In this document: one piece after another, positions 6,484-16,117 of the stretch | How the letters are laid out: each line of letters begins with the position of its first letter | How positions within the stretch are numbered: position 1 is the first letter of the stretch | Assembly (NCBI GenBank): GCA_021786915.1 | Contig: JAJYMP010000424.1 | Span: 1-16,543 of the forward strand | DNA from: Chloroflexota bacterium | GTDB lineage: Bacteria; Chloroflexota; Limnocylindria; Limnocylindrales; CSP1-4 | DNA length: 16,543 bases | Direction: 5' to 3' | Program-made: the position numbers and the translations under genes | Notes under the pieces: generated by a model | Told to the model about the DNA's origin: nothing | Database searches by the model: none | The model's input: only the letters and a program-made list of their open reading frames with translations

Positions 6484-6944
6484 TTATCGCTCCGCCGGCT
6501 CGCAGCCCGGACAGTAGCCGCCGATCATCACGTGCCCGAGCGCCACCTTGAAGCCGTTGCGGGCCTCCAGCCGCTCCACGAGCTCTCGTGCGTCCTCCCA
6601 GGTCAGGTCCCAGGCCGCCCCGCAGCCCAGGCACCGGATGTGCGCGTGCTCGGCGAGGGGCAGGACGTGGTACTCCTCGCGCCCGTCGGCGCCGTGGCTG
6701 TGGCGGACGTAGCCCAGCTCCTCGAGGACGTCGAGCGTGCGGTACACGGTGGACCCGATCGTGGCGTCGTCCCGGGCACGGCAGCGCTCCACCAGCTCGG
6801 CGCCCGTGATGTGGCCGCTCGTCTCGGCCAGCACCTCGAGGATCAGCCGCCGCTGCGGGGTCCATCGCAGGCCACGTTCGCGGAGCGCCTCGCGCGCGCC
6901 CGCCCAAGCCGCCTGGCCGCCAGGCGAGGCGGCGGTCGACGCGC

Positions 6945-6948
<4 letters not shown>
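6484..6948 (-). CDS. Fur-family metal-responsive repressor (probably Ni/Co- or Zn-sensing)
   Basis: A 154-residue Fur-family protein. The DNA-binding winged helix spans about residues 20-85 (LRWTPQRRLILEVL, then TIGSTVYRTLDVLEELGYV). The dimerisation domain has Y93-H94, H101 and H103 in EHAHIRC, and two CxxC pairs (C106/C109 and C146/C149) for a structural zinc. H139 follows. The GTG start at 6948 overlaps the stop of the ATPase gene (GTGA, 6945-6948). Being the last gene of a Ni/Co ECF importer operon, it most likely senses nickel or cobalt, like Nur of Streptomyces, and represses its own operon via the palindrome at 10147-10168. A Zur- or Mur-like role cannot be excluded from sequence, because the regulatory metal site is not diagnostic here. 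Confidence 0.88.
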
Positions 6949-7904
<956 letters not shown>

Positions 7905-7927
7905 CGTTCGTTCTCCTCCCGCCCCCG

Positions 7928-10060
7928 TCACGGGAGCCCCCGCTGCGCCACGACGGCCGCCACCGAGATCGCGACCGTGCCGGCGAGTGCCGCCCAGTCG
8001 TCGCGGGTCATCCGGTAGTCGGCGAAGGTCCGGATGGTCCCGGCGAAGCCGCGCGCGACCATCGCCGCGTACACGTCATTGCTCATCTTCACGCTCCGAT
8101 TGAGGAGCCCGCCCATCGAGGCCGTGATCCAGCGCCGCTGCTCGCCCCCGCTCGTGCGCGCCACGATCCGGCTCTTCCGCGCCTCGAACATGCCGTTGGC
8201 GAGGTGCAGGAACAGGAAGATGTAGCGGTACGCCATCGCGAGGACGAGGATGAACAGCTGCGGCACGTGGACGGCCTGCAGGCTCTTGAGGAGGTCCGCC
8301 CAGGGCGTCGTCATCACCAGCAGCACCGCGAGCGAGACGCTGACGCCCACCCGGCTCACGAACAGGATGGCGCCCGTCACGCCCGGCACCGTGGGCCCGA
8401 GGGACACCGGCCCCAGGGCCAGGTCGAACAGGTGCGGCCCGGGCACCAGGAACACGGCGGGCAGGACGACGAGCCCGGCGAAGAACGGGATGCCCAGCCA
8501 GACGCGGCGGACGAAGAAGTCGAACGGGATGCGGCTCGCGCGCGCGGCGAGCAGCACCACGGCGTAGAGCACAGCGAGGACCACCACCGAGCTCGACAGG
8601 CTGGCGGCGAGGACAGCGGCCAGGAACATCCCGAGCTTCGCCCGCGGGTCCACGCTCTGGAGCCAGCCGGCCGAGCGCGCATGCTCCTCGGTGAAGATCG
8701 AGCGCTCGACGGAGGCCGTGATGCCCGACACGGTGTGCTCGAGCCAGCCGGCGCCATCGCCGTGGTCCTCGGCCTCGTGGTTGCCGCGCGCCAGGAGGCG
8801 CCCGAGTGCGTAGGCCGTGAGGCCCAGCAGCAGGATCCCGATCATCCCCGCCAGCTCGTAGCCGAGGGCATGCTGCCAGAGCGCAGGCCGGCTGCTCTCG
8901 AGGAACGGCAGGCGGAGCTCGTAGCCCGACAGCGGCGCGGTGAACAACGAGGAGAGCGTCTGGAGGCCCGCCGGGACGTACCCGAAGGCCTGATGGACCT
9001 CCTGCGTGGAGCCCTCACCGTAGGCGAAGCCGGGGGCGATGAGCCCGAGCGGGGCGAGGATCGCGGCGGCCGTGAAGGCGGTGCCGATGCCGCGGACGCG
9101 CCGGGGCAGCAGCAGCCAGGCGAGCGGGATCAGGACGGCGGCCACGAGGCCCACCACGAGCAGCATCGCCGCCACGCCGGGCCAGTCCACGGCCGCCCAG
9201 TCGGCGCCGAACGCGCGCGCCGGGTCGCCGCCGCCCGTCACCAGGCCAGCCGTCGCGACGACGGCGAGGCTGATCGCGATGAGCGCGGCTCCGGTCTGCC
9301 ACAGCGGTCGCGGGGTCACGGCCGCCCCGGCAGGTGCCTCGTCTGCCTCGGCGGCTTGGGCTTCGATGGCGGTGTTCGAGCCGTTGGCCACGCCCTGCGT
9401 CAGGTACTCCGGGTGGCGGCTCTGGAGCCAGGCCACGCCAAGCGCGGTGATCAGGGCCTCGACGATCGATGCGCCGAACATGTGGGCGATCAGCATGGCG
9501 GGGATCGCCGCGTCCAGCCCGTAGGGGCTGTACAGCGCGTGGCCGTTCTGGGTGAACAGGATCGGCTCGATGCCGAGCTGGACGCCGACCGCCAGCGCCG
9601 ACGCCGTGATGCCCACATAGGCCCCGATGCCTGCGGCCCAGACGCGCCGCTCGGAGAGCATCGACGAGCGTCCGGCCAGCAGCCGGTACACCCCGTACCC
9701 GACGAACGGCAGGATGAACGCCATGTTGAGGCAGTTCGCGAAGATGGCGAGGACGCCGCCGTCGCCGAAGAACAGCGCCTGGATGATCAGCGCCACCGAC
9801 ACGGCGATCGCGGCCGCCCAGGGCCCCAGCACGATGGCGATGAGGGTCCCGCCGACCCCGTGGGCGGTGGTCCCGCCGGGCACCGGGATGTTGAACATCA
9901 TCACGGTGAAGCTCATCGCGGAGAACACCGCGAGCAGCGGGATCGTCCGGTCCGAGAGCACCTTCTGGACGCGGTTCGTCGCTGCCGCCCAGCCCGGCAC
10001 GGTCGCCGCGCCGAGCCCGACGGAGATGATGGGGGACAGATAGCCATCAGGGATGTGCAT
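7928..10060 (-). CDS. Fused nickel/cobalt ECF transporter protein CbiM-CbiQ
   Basis: A 710-residue membrane protein joining two normally separate subunits. Residues 1-222 are CbiM/NikM, the substrate-binding S component: MHIPDGYLSP supplies M1-H2, and H67 in PGGTTAHG matches the second metal-binding His of NikM. A linker (223-250) leads to an extra membrane region (about 255-430) with FAYGEG...FGYVPAGL, resembling the C-terminal PDGLE/CbiN-like domains of long CbiM proteins. Residues about 450-710 are CbiQ, the T component, with VDPRAKLG, TTPWADLLKSL and MSNDVYAAMVARGF. The ATG at 10060 has GAGG about 9 nt upstream; the N-terminal Met-His must be exposed to bind metal, which strongly supports this start although the frame is open further 5'. 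It is first in the operon with the ATPase and Fur-family genes. Confidence 0.92.
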   Translation of the reverse strand: MHIPDGYLSPIISVGLGAATVPGWAAATNRVQKVLSDRTIPLLAVFSAMSFTVMMFNIPVPGGTTAHGVGGTLIAIVLGPWAAAIAVSVALIIQALFFGDGGVLAIFANCLNMAFILPFVGYGVYRLLAGRSSMLSERRVWAAGIGAYVGITASALAVGVQLGIEPILFTQNGHALYSPYGLDAAIPAMLIAHMFGASIVEALITALGVAWLQSRHPEYLTQGVANGSNTAIEAQAAEADEAPAGAAVTPRPLWQTGAALIAISLAVVATAGLVTGGGDPARAFGADWAAVDWPGVAAMLLVVGLVAAVLIPLAWLLLPRRVRGIGTAFTAAAILAPLGLIAPGFAYGEGSTQEVHQAFGYVPAGLQTLSSLFTAPLSGYELRLPFLESSRPALWQHALGYELAGMIGILLLGLTAYALGRLLARGNHEAEDHGDGAGWLEHTVSGITASVERSIFTEEHARSAGWLQSVDPRAKLGMFLAAVLAASLSSSVVVLAVLYAVVLLAARASRIPFDFFVRRVWLGIPFFAGLVVLPAVFLVPGPHLFDLALGPVSLGPTVPGVTGAILFVSRVGVSVSLAVLLVMTTPWADLLKSLQAVHVPQLFILVLAMAYRYIFLFLHLANGMFEARKSRIVARTSGGEQRRWITASMGGLLNRSVKMSNDVYAAMVARGFAGTIRTFADYRMTRDDWAALAGTVAISVAAVVAQRGLP

Positions 10061-10136
10061 GGGGGAGGCCTCTGATCGCGACGCCGCAGCCGTGCGGGTC
10101 GCACCGGTTCGTGCCCAGGGGGATGCTGTCATCCTG

Positions 10137-10165
10137 ATTGTCGTCGTTCTTGCGAGGATTTGCAA
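10137..10165 (-). promoter_or_regulatory. Candidate promoter of the Ni/Co ECF operon
   Basis: On the minus strand, -35 TTGCAA (10165-10160), a 17-nt spacer and -10 GACAAT (10142-10137), each 4 of 6 to consensus. The start would be near 10130, giving an RNA leader of about 70 nt before the ATG at 10060. The region is notably AT-rich compared with its surroundings. No cobalamin riboswitch core was found in the leader. Confidence 0.35.
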
Positions 10166-10168
10166 TAA
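10147..10168. promoter_or_regulatory. Candidate Fur-family (Nur-like) operator
   Basis: An imperfect 22-bp palindrome with arms TTxTTGCxA and TxGCAAxAA, in an AT-rich island within GC-rich DNA. It overlaps the candidate -35 of the Ni/Co transporter operon. The TTGC...GCAA half-sites resemble the Streptomyces Nur box (TTGCAA, 5-nt spacer, TTGCAA), though the spacing here is about 1 bp shorter. The operon's own Fur-family protein is the obvious candidate ligand. Confidence 0.55.
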
Positions 10169-10249
10169 CACAGGGATATCAACGCGCGTGCGGCTTCGTC
10201 GACGCATGGGCTCGCTCTCACCGAGGCGCGTGCCGAGGGCCCCGCACCG

Positions 10250-10719
10250 GTGCTGCGGCTGGTCCTCGCCGTCGCCGGCTGCGCGATGTTCGCGTTCCTC
10301 GTGGTCGGGGGATCGTGGCTGCTGCTGGTGGCGGTCGGGCGGTCGCCAGCGATCCACCGGCGCCTCGTCGCAGCGGCGGCGGCCGGGGCGACGAGGCGCC
10401 CGGCTCGCTCGCGTTCCGGGCGGCGGCCTGGGACGTGCTCGGCAGGGGCGGGGCGCGCGGGCTCGAAGACCTTGCGGTCCTGGTGGCGATCGCGGCGATC
10501 CTCACGTTCGCGGTGGTCCTGGCGGCACTGACCGTGGCCCGTCGACCGCGCTGCGGCGACCGGCCGGGCCTCGCTGATCGAATGCCGGCTCGGCGTTACT
10601 CGCCTCGGGCCGCCCATCATTTCAGTCACCTGCGACTCGAATCCGCTCCCGGCCCGCACGGGGCGCCCGCAGAAGTCGCGAACTGGAGCTTCGGCCACGC
10701 AGCCAGGCCGCGGAATTGA
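10250..10719 (+). pseudogene. Possible frameshifted two-helix membrane protein
   Basis: Two protein-like halves lie in different frames. From a GTG at 10250, VLRLVLAVAGCAMFAFLVVG followed by SWLLLVAVGRSPAIHRRL gives a convincing membrane segment, and then the frame becomes Arg/Ser-rich nonsense. In the next frame, from about 10390, SLAFRAAAWDVLGRGGARG leads into EDLAVLVAIAAILTFAVVL, a second membrane helix. A one-base change in the GCG/GGGG-rich run at about 10372-10388 would join them into a roughly 100-residue protein. The second frame stays open to 10719, but its last 55 or so residues look non-coding, so the true end is unknown. This could be a decayed gene, a sequencing error or chance. 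No family was recognised. Confidence 0.35.
10672..10694. repeat. Second copy of the GAAGTCGC-AACT element
   Basis: GAAGTCGCGAACT (10672-10684) differs by one base from 2661-2673, and CTTCGG follows (10689-10694) as in the first copy, here with a short insertion between. GAAG and CTTC can pair around a longer loop. The remainder of the 10061-10754 gap holds the transporter promoter/operator and the possible broken gene; nothing else stands out. Confidence 0.35.
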
Positions 10720-10754
10720 GTCCTCAGTGACTCACGTGCCCGGGCAGCGGCTGC

Positions 10755-11945
10755 TCAGGCGAACCGCGCCGGGTCCAGCTCAGCGGGGATGGCTGGGTCG
10801 CGGCCCAGAACGAGGTCGGCGATGAGGCGCCCGGACGCCGGCCCCGTCGACACGCCCCACGGCCCGTGGCCCGCGCAGACGAACGCGTTCCTGAGCCACG
10901 GCACCGCGCCGATCAGCGGGCGCCCGTCGACCGACTGCGGGCGCGGGCAGCAGCGGACGCCACGAATGGGCGCGTCGCCCATGGACGGCACGAACCGCAT
11001 CGCTCGCAGGAGAATCCGCTCGATCCACGCCTCGGCCCGGGGCTCACTGGACAGGAACGTCGAGCCGACTGATCCCGCCCCCGGCTGCGGGATGAAGCTG
11101 AACTCGATGCCGCCGCCGAGCGCCGCCCCGCCCTCGGCCTCGACCGCCCCCCCTGCAGCCCCGCCCGCCCTCTCGCCAGCGCCGTCGAGTGACGCCTCGA
11201 TCCCAGCCTCCTCCAGCACGTGGCGCGGCGGTGCAGCCAGCTCGGCCTCCACCACGACGCCCCAGAGCGGCGCGATGGGCCTCCAGCGCCCGGTCGGGTC
11301 CAGCAGCTCGGGCGTCCACGGGCCGGCCGCCGCGATCACGGCGCCCGCGGGCACGGCGCGGCCGTCAACCCGCACGCCGACGACGCGGTCGCCGACCACC
11401 TCGAGCGTTGCCGCCCGCCCGACGCGGACGACCACGCCCCGCGCCTCGGCGAGCGTCGCGAAGGCGTAGGTCCCCGAACCCGGCGCCACCGGGTAGCCGA
11501 TGGGCACCCGGCACGCCCACAAGTCCGGTGCCACCGTGGGCTCGATCGCCCGCAGCGCCTCGCCGCCCAGCACCTCCGGGTGCAGCTCGGGGAAGGGCCC
11601 CGCGATCATCGCCGCCTGGCGTCGGGCGGCAGCCTCGTCGGGCGAGGCGTAGAGCATGCCCGCCGGCTCGTCGCCGATCGTGAACGCGTTGGTCGACGTG
11701 GCGAGCTCGCGATAGCGCGCGAGCGATTCGCGGTAGAGGCGGGCCAGGACCGGGTCGAAGGGGTGCTGCACCACGCCCGAGTTGGCGCCCGACGCCGCGG
11801 ACGCGAGAGCCTCACGCTCGACGAGCAGGACCCGCGCGCCAGCCCCCGCGAGGAAGGCGGCCGCAGAGGTGCCGACGATCCCCCCGCCGACCACGATGAC
11901 GTCAGGCGAGGCGGAGGGGGACGAGCGCGTTGCGGCTTCGGTCAA
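10755..11945 (-). CDS. FAD-dependent oxidoreductase, DAO (D-amino acid dehydrogenase/glycine oxidase) family
   Basis: A 396-residue flavoprotein. [19 protein letters not shown] (residues 15-33) is the Rossmann FAD motif with GxGxxG at 20-25, and VERE ends the second strand. [10 protein letters not shown] (53-61), [15 protein letters not shown] (201-215) and the C-terminal [18 protein letters not shown] and [23 protein letters not shown] are classic DAO-family features. These enzymes oxidise amines or amino acids; the substrate is unknown. The frame is open to 12119, but a GGAG sits 6 nt before a TTG at 11943-11945 and the FAD motif follows soon after, so TTG is chosen. An Ala/Gly-rich stretch at residues 254-279 is unusual for the family and looks like an inserted loop. 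It is divergent from selA by about 200 nt. Confidence 0.85.
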   Translation of the reverse strand: MTEAATRSSPSASPDVIVVGGGIVGTSAAAFLAGAGARVLLVEREALASAASGANSGVVQHPFDPVLARLYRESLARYRELATSTNAFTIGDEPAGMLYASPDEAAARRQAAMIAGPFPELHPEVLGGEALRAIEPTVAPDLWACRVPIGYPVAPGSGTYAFATLAEARGVVVRVGRAATLEVVGDRVVGVRVDGRAVPAGAVIAAAGPWTPELLDPTGRWRPIAPLWGVVVEAELAAPPRHVLEEAGIEASLDGAGERAGGAAGGAVEAEGGAALGGGIEFSFIPQPGAGSVGSTFLSSEPRAEAWIERILLRAMRFVPSMGDAPIRGVRCCPRPQSVDGRPLIGAVPWLRNAFVCAGHGPWGVSTGPASGRLIADLVLGRDPAIPAELDPARFA

Positions 11946-12002
11946 GGTCAGCTCCGATTTCCCGGATACCTGCGGGCGCGACGATGTCGGTTGCCGGGCG
12001 GG

Positions 12003-12023
12003 CCGCGGTGCGGTCCGCGGTGC
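12003..12023 (+). repeat. Direct repeat in the dadA-like/selA spacer
   Basis: CCGCGGTGC occurs twice, 12 bp apart (12003-12011 and 12015-12023), in the spacer between the divergent oxidoreductase and selA genes. Such spacing could suit a regulator, but GC-rich repeats of this size can arise by chance. Confidence 0.25.
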
Positions 12024-12135
12024 CGGGCAGTATGGGACGGAGCGCCGGCGCGTGCCGCGAGTCTCCGCGCCACGCCCGAGACGGCAAGCCGCCGTCCCGC
12101 GCGACGGGCCGCATGCCATGGGCGGGGCCGTCTGC

Positions 12136-12141
12136 GATGAT
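12136..12141 (+). promoter_or_regulatory. Candidate -10 (GATGAT) for selA, 6 nt before GTG
   Basis: GATGAT followed by 6 nt and the GTG at 12148. The hexamer and spacing match the TATGAT-6-ATG arrangement of selD and the antitoxin gene. No clear -35 is seen. Confidence 0.4.
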
Positions 12142-12147
12142 CGCGCC

Positions 12148-13527
12148 GTGAATCACGCCAGCCCCAGCCGACCCCGGCCGCCGAGCGTCGAGCGGGTGCT
12201 CGGTCCCGTGCGGGCGAGCCTGCCCGGTGCCGACCCGTCCGCGCTCGCCGCGCTGGTTCGCGCGGTCGTCGACGCGGAGCGCGAGCGGCTGGCGCGCGGG
12301 GGCGAGGCGCTGGCCGCCGAGACGCTGGCTGCCGAGACGGTCGGGCGCGTGCTGGCCTTCACGGACCCGGTCGCCGAGGGCGGCCCGGTGCCGCCGCGGG
12401 TGATCAACGCGACGGGCGTGGTCCTCCACACGAACCTCGGGCGAGCCCCCTGGCCGGCCGCCGCGATCGAGGCCGCGAACGTGGCGGCCGCAGGCTACGG
12501 GTACCTCGAACTCGACGAGGTGACCGGCCGACGGGGCGCCCGCTTCCGAGCGGCCGAGGAGCACCTCGTCGCGCTCACGGGGGCCGAGGCAGCAATCGTC
12601 GTGACGAACGCGGCGGCCGCGCTCCTGCTGGCGGTGGGCCTCGCCGGGCGGCGCGGCTCGGTCGTGGTCTCGCGGGGCGAGCTCGTCGAGATCGGCGGCG
12701 GCGTGCGCATCCCGGAGATCGTCGCGCGCGCCGGCGCCCGCCTGGTCGAGGTGGGGACGACGAACCGGACGCGGGCAGCCGACTTCGCGGCGCCCCTGGC
12801 GGAGGGGCGTGCTCGCCTGGTCCTGCGCGTCCACCCGTCGAACTTCGCCGTGACGGGCTTCGCGGAGGCGGCGGACCTCGCCGAGGTGGCGGCGATCGCC
12901 CATCGCCGCGGGGCGCTGGTCGTGGACGACCTGGGATCGGGCGCCCTGCTCGACACCGGCGCCTTCGGCCTCGCCCACGAGCCGATGCCGTCCGAGCGCC
13001 TCGCCGCCGGGGCGGACGTCGTGGTGTTCAGCGGCGACAAGCTGGTCGGCGGGCCACAGGCAGGGCTGATCGTCGGGCGGGCGGCGTTGGTCGCCCGGCT
13101 CCGGCGCGATCCCCTGGCGCGGGCGATGCGCCCCGACAAGGCGATCCTGGCCGGCGTCGCGGCGACGCTCGGGCTGTACCGCGCCGGGCGCGCCGTGACG
13201 GACGTGCCCGTCTGGCGGGCCATCGCACGGACGCAGGACGACCTTCGCGCGCGGGCCGCGTCGATCGCATCGGCGGTCGGCTCGTCGACCGAGGTGGTTG
13301 CGCTCGAGAGTGCCGTCGGGGGCGGGTCGCTGCCCGGCCAGGTCTTGCCGTCCGCGGGCGTCGCGCTCCGGGTGGCCTCGCCGGACCGCCTGGCCGCAGC
13401 GCTTCGACGCGGCCCGGACCGCGTCCTGGCGCGGATCGAGGGCGACGCGCTGGTGTGCGACCTTCGGACCGTGGAGCCGGAGGACGACGTCCTCCTGGCG
13501 CGACGACTCGCGGACGTCGCGCGGTGA
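12148..13527 (+). CDS. selA: L-seryl-tRNA(Sec) selenium transferase
   Basis: SelA, a PLP enzyme, converts Ser-tRNA-Sec to Sec-tRNA-Sec with selenophosphate. The 459-residue length matches the family (about 460). PPSVERVLG (residues 11-19) corresponds to the LPSVDRLL opening. [17 protein letters not shown] and [14 protein letters not shown] are the substrate-binding regions, [10 protein letters not shown] is the PLP Asp region, and [13 protein letters not shown] carries the PLP lysine (K298). The frame continues upstream; an ATG at 12118 is possible, but the GTG at 12148 puts the conserved opening at the usual distance and has a -10-like hexamer 6 nt upstream. The stop is 31 nt before selB, so the two, plus mobA, form one operon. 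Confidence 0.95.
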   Translation: MNHASPSRPRPPSVERVLGPVRASLPGADPSALAALVRAVVDAERERLARGGEALAAETLAAETVGRVLAFTDPVAEGGPVPPRVINATGVVLHTNLGRAPWPAAAIEAANVAAAGYGYLELDEVTGRRGARFRAAEEHLVALTGAEAAIVVTNAAAALLLAVGLAGRRGSVVVSRGELVEIGGGVRIPEIVARAGARLVEVGTTNRTRAADFAAPLAEGRARLVLRVHPSNFAVTGFAEAADLAEVAAIAHRRGALVVDDLGSGALLDTGAFGLAHEPMPSERLAAGADVVVFSGDKLVGGPQAGLIVGRAALVARLRRDPLARAMRPDKAILAGVAATLGLYRAGRAVTDVPVWRAIARTQDDLRARAASIASAVGSSTEVVALESAVGGGSLPGQVLPSAGVALRVASPDRLAAALRRGPDRVLARIEGDALVCDLRTVEPEDDVLLARRLADVAR

Positions 13528-13558
13528 GGATCCGGCGGCCAGCGAGGCGCGGCGTCGC

Positions 13559-15463
13559 GTGAGCGTCGTCGTCGGCACGGCCGGCCACATCGACCACGGC
13601 AAGACCACGCTGCTGCGCGCGCTGACCGGCATCGACGCCGATCGGCTCCCGGAGGAGCGGCGTCGGGGCATGACCATCGACGTCGGCTACGCCCACCTCG
13701 CCCTCCCGGGCGGCGGCACGCTGGACTTCGTGGACGTGCCCGGCCACGACCGGCTGGTGGGCAACATGCTGGTGGGCGCCGGCGAGATCGACGCCGCCCT
13801 GCTCGTCGTGGCCGCAGACGACGGGCCCTCGCCGCAGACGCTGGAACACCTCGAGCTGCTCGACGCCCTGGCGATCCGCGACGGGCTGGTGGCGGTGACG
13901 AAGGCCGATGTGGCGGGCGAGGCCCGCGCGTCCGAGGTGGCCGACGAGGTCACGGCGCTGGTCTCGCGGACGACGCTGGCGGGGTCGGCGGTCCACGTGG
14001 TGGCCTCGACGAGCGGTGAGGGGGTCGACGGGCTGCGGGCCGCGCTGGCGGCGCTGGCGGATCGGGTGGCGGAGCGGCTGGCGGGGGAGGCGTCTGCCTC
14101 CGGCGGGCCGCGCCTGGCGATCGACCGCTCCTTCCATGTCCGGGGACGGGGCATCGTGGTCACGGGGAGCCTGCGGAGCGGGCGGGTGGCGACGGGCGAC
14201 GTGCTCCGCCTGGTCCCCGGCGACCGGGAGGTCCGGGTGCGCGAGGTGCAGGCGCGAGGCGCGCGGGTCGAGGCGTCCGACGGCGGCCGCACGGCGCTGC
14301 TCCTGGCCGGGGTGGAGCTGGACGACGTGGCGCGAGGAGCCGTCCTGACCGCCGATCCCGGGGTCGTCGCCTCCTCGCGGGTCATGGTCGCGATGCGACC
14401 GGCCGCGGGCCTTGCGCTGCCGGGGAGGGCGCGCCGCGCCGGGCCCGCCGTCCCCGCTGACCGCGAGCGCCTCCGCCTGCACCTCGGCACCGCGCAGGCC
14501 GGAGCGCTGGTCGTGCGCGGCCCCCGCGAGGCGATCGACCCGCCTGACGGCTCGACCCTCGCCATTCTGAGGCTTGACGCGCCGCTTGCCGTCGCCTCGG
14601 GCGACCGGTTCGCGCTCCGGCGTCCGTCGCCCGGTTCCACGGCGGGTGGAGGCGTGGTCCTCGATCCGCTGCCGCCGCGGGGCATCTCTCGCCGTCGCCT
14701 CACGCCGGGTCGCGCCGCCGCCCTCGCTGCCGACCCGCGAAGCCGGAGCGCCCGCCTCGACCTCCACGGCAGTTTCGCGGGCGCGGCCGGGCCCGAGCTC
14801 GCCCACGATGTGGCAGCGGCGCTGGACGCCACCGCCCTGCGACTCATCGCCGAGCACCACGCAGCACATCCCGAGTCGCCGGGCCTGTCGCTCCCCGCGC
14901 TGCGGCAGGAGCTTGCGCTCGCCGCCCGTCGGCTCGTGACCCTGGACCGGGTCGCCGCCGAGAACGTGGCGCGCGATCGCGTCGCGCGGCTCATCGCCGC
15001 TGGGGGAATCGCGAGGGACGGCGAGCTCCTCCGCGACCCGACGCGCATCGCCGGTCCGCCGCCCCAGGTCCTCGCAGCGATGGACCGCCTCGAAGCTGCC
15101 CTGGCCGCTCCCGCACCGCCGCCGCTGGCCGAGGCCGCCCGGGCCGTCAACTGCCCGCCCGAGGGGATCCGAGCGCTCGAGGTCGCGAACCGCATCGTGC
15201 GGCTCGAGGACGACCTCGCCTGGGCCGCGTCCACGTATCGCGAGCTGAGCCGCGAGGCGCTCTCGCTGGCCAGCCGCGGGCCGCTCTCGCCCGCCGCCTT
15301 CCGCGACGCCACCGGCACGAGCCGCAAGTACGTCCTCGTGATCCTGGAGGACCTCAACCGTCGCGGGCTCCTGCGGCGGACGGACGCCGGTCACGTCCTC
15401 GGCCCCAGGACGCTCGCCCGACTTGCCGAGCGCGCGGCGAAGCCGGAGGGCCGCGGCGAGTGA
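13559..15463 (+). CDS. selB: Selenocysteine-specific elongation factor SelB
   Basis: SelB is the GTPase that carries Sec-tRNA-Sec to the ribosome at UGA codons marked by a SECIS hairpin. The 634-residue protein starts [19 protein letters not shown] (G1, residues 6-17). G2 is [13 protein letters not shown]3 [13 protein letters not shown] and G4 TKADV. The EF-Tu-like beta-barrel domains follow ([19 protein letters not shown]). The C-terminal third is winged-helix repeats, ending with [23 protein letters not shown], the last SelB winged helix that binds SECIS RNA. The GTG at 13559 is chosen because the G1 motif follows immediately. Its TGA overlaps the mobA ATG by one base. The C-terminal RNA-binding part is intact, so SECIS-dependent decoding should be functional. 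Confidence 0.96.
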   Translation: MSVVVGTAGHIDHGKTTLLRALTGIDADRLPEERRRGMTIDVGYAHLALPGGGTLDFVDVPGHDRLVGNMLVGAGEIDAALLVVAADDGPSPQTLEHLELLDALAIRDGLVAVTKADVAGEARASEVADEVTALVSRTTLAGSAVHVVASTSGEGVDGLRAALAALADRVAERLAGEASASGGPRLAIDRSFHVRGRGIVVTGSLRSGRVATGDVLRLVPGDREVRVREVQARGARVEASDGGRTALLLAGVELDDVARGAVLTADPGVVASSRVMVAMRPAAGLALPGRARRAGPAVPADRERLRLHLGTAQAGALVVRGPREAIDPPDGSTLAILRLDAPLAVASGDRFALRRPSPGSTAGGGVVLDPLPPRGISRRRLTPGRAAALAADPRSRSARLDLHGSFAGAAGPELAHDVAAALDATALRLIAEHHAAHPESPGLSLPALRQELALAARRLVTLDRVAAENVARDRVARLIAAGGIARDGELLRDPTRIAGPPPQVLAAMDRLEAALAAPAPPPLAEAARAVNCPPEGIRALEVANRIVRLEDDLAWAASTYRELSREALSLASRGPLSPAAFRDATGTSRKYVLVILEDLNRRGLLRRTDAGHVLGPRTLARLAERAAKPEGRGE

Positions 15464-16083
15464 TGCGCGGACGGGAGGACGCCGCGGCGATCGTGCTGGC
15501 CGGCGGCGCCTCGTCGCGCTTCGGAGCGGACAAGCTGGCGGCCTCGCTCGACGGCCGTCCGCTCCTCCACCACGCGCTCGCCGCGGCGGACGATGTGGCG
15601 GCGACCATCGTCGTGGTGCGAGCCCCCGGCGCCGGATCGGGCGCGCTCCCGCCCCTTCGCGCACGCCTGCTCGTCGCCCACGATCCCGCGACGCACCAGG
15701 GCCCGCTCGCCGGGCTGGCCGCCGGCCTCGCCGAGCTGGCCGCGGCCGCTCCTGGAATCGACCTTGCGGTCGTCGTCGGCGGCGACATGCCGTGGGCCGT
15801 GCCGGCCGTGCTGGCCGCGCTGCTCGCCGCCCTCGAGGCCGACCCCGCCCTCGGCGCGGCGACGCTGGAGGCCGAGCCCGCCGCGATCCTGCCGTTGGCG
15901 GTCCGCCCGTCGCTGGTCGCCCCGGCCGCCGCCGCCCTCCTCGCCGACGGCCGTCGGGCGCTGCGCGGCGTGCTCCTGAGGGTCCCAGCCGGGATGGTGT
16001 CAGCGGAGGCCTGGCGCGCGCTGGATCCCCGCCGCCTCACGCTCCGCGACGTGGACCTGCCCCGTGATCTCGAGCCCGGTTGA
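15463..16083 (+). CDS. mobA: Molybdenum cofactor guanylyltransferase (MobA-like)
   Basis: A 206-residue nucleotidyltransferase. The N-terminal AIVLAGGASSRFGADK (residues 9-24) is the MobA LAGGxSxRxGxDK GTP-binding motif, and VVVGGDMPW is the metal-binding DMP motif. MobA attaches GMP to molybdopterin to make the cofactor of DMSO-reductase-family enzymes, including formate dehydrogenases. The final part is divergent, so a related CTP- or other NTP-transferase (MocA-like) is possible. The ATG at 15463 shares one base with the selB stop; an in-frame GTG at 15460 would add one residue. Co-transcription with selA-selB suggests a Sec-containing molybdoenzyme such as FdhA elsewhere in the genome. 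Confidence 0.82.
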   Translation: MRGREDAAAIVLAGGASSRFGADKLAASLDGRPLLHHALAAADDVAATIVVVRAPGAGSGALPPLRARLLVAHDPATHQGPLAGLAAGLAELAAAAPGIDLAVVVGGDMPWAVPAVLAALLAALEADPALGAATLEAEPAAILPLAVRPSLVAPAAAALLADGRRALRGVLLRVPAGMVSAEAWRALDPRRLTLRDVDLPRDLEPG

Positions 16084-16107
16084 CGGACGCTCTCATAGGC
16101 CTATGAT
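16080..16107 (+). promoter_or_regulatory. Promoter of the phd-vapC-like pair
   Basis: -35 TTGACG (16080-16085), a 16-nt spacer, -10 TATGAT (16102-16107), then 6 nt to the ATG at 16114. This is the best promoter match in the window and starts on the mobA stop codon. The short distance predicts a leaderless antitoxin mRNA. Confidence 0.65.
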
Positions 16108-16117
16108 GGTGCTATGA
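16093..16117. promoter_or_regulatory. Antitoxin operator: perfect 14-bp palindrome plus a third half-site
   Basis: TCATAGGCCTATGA (16093-16106) is a perfect palindrome covering most of the -10. A further CTATGA (16112-16117) lies 11 bp after the previous one, about one helical turn, and overlaps the start codon. This is the expected layout for autorepression by Phd/YefM-type antitoxins, which bind short palindromes at their own promoter. Confidence 0.7.

Noticed and set aside
8204..10075. 623-codon open frame on + opposite the CbiM-CbiQ gene
   Set aside because: The translation is dominated by Arg, Asp, Glu, Gln and His, the typical mirror of a hydrophobic gene; no domain recognised.
10061..10200. 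Cobalamin or NiCo riboswitch in the ECF operon leader
   Set aside because: No conserved cobalamin core or B12 box, and no four-way NiCo junction, could be found in the short predicted leader; a Fur-type operator explains control better.
10620..10660. T-loop-like TTCGAGTC on the minus strand, possible tRNA remnant
   Set aside because: Flanking bases do not form a T stem, and no anticodon or acceptor stem is found.
13028..15664. 878-codon open frame on - opposite selA/selB
   Set aside because: Arg/Pro-rich antisense shadow of clearly identified selA, selB and mobA.
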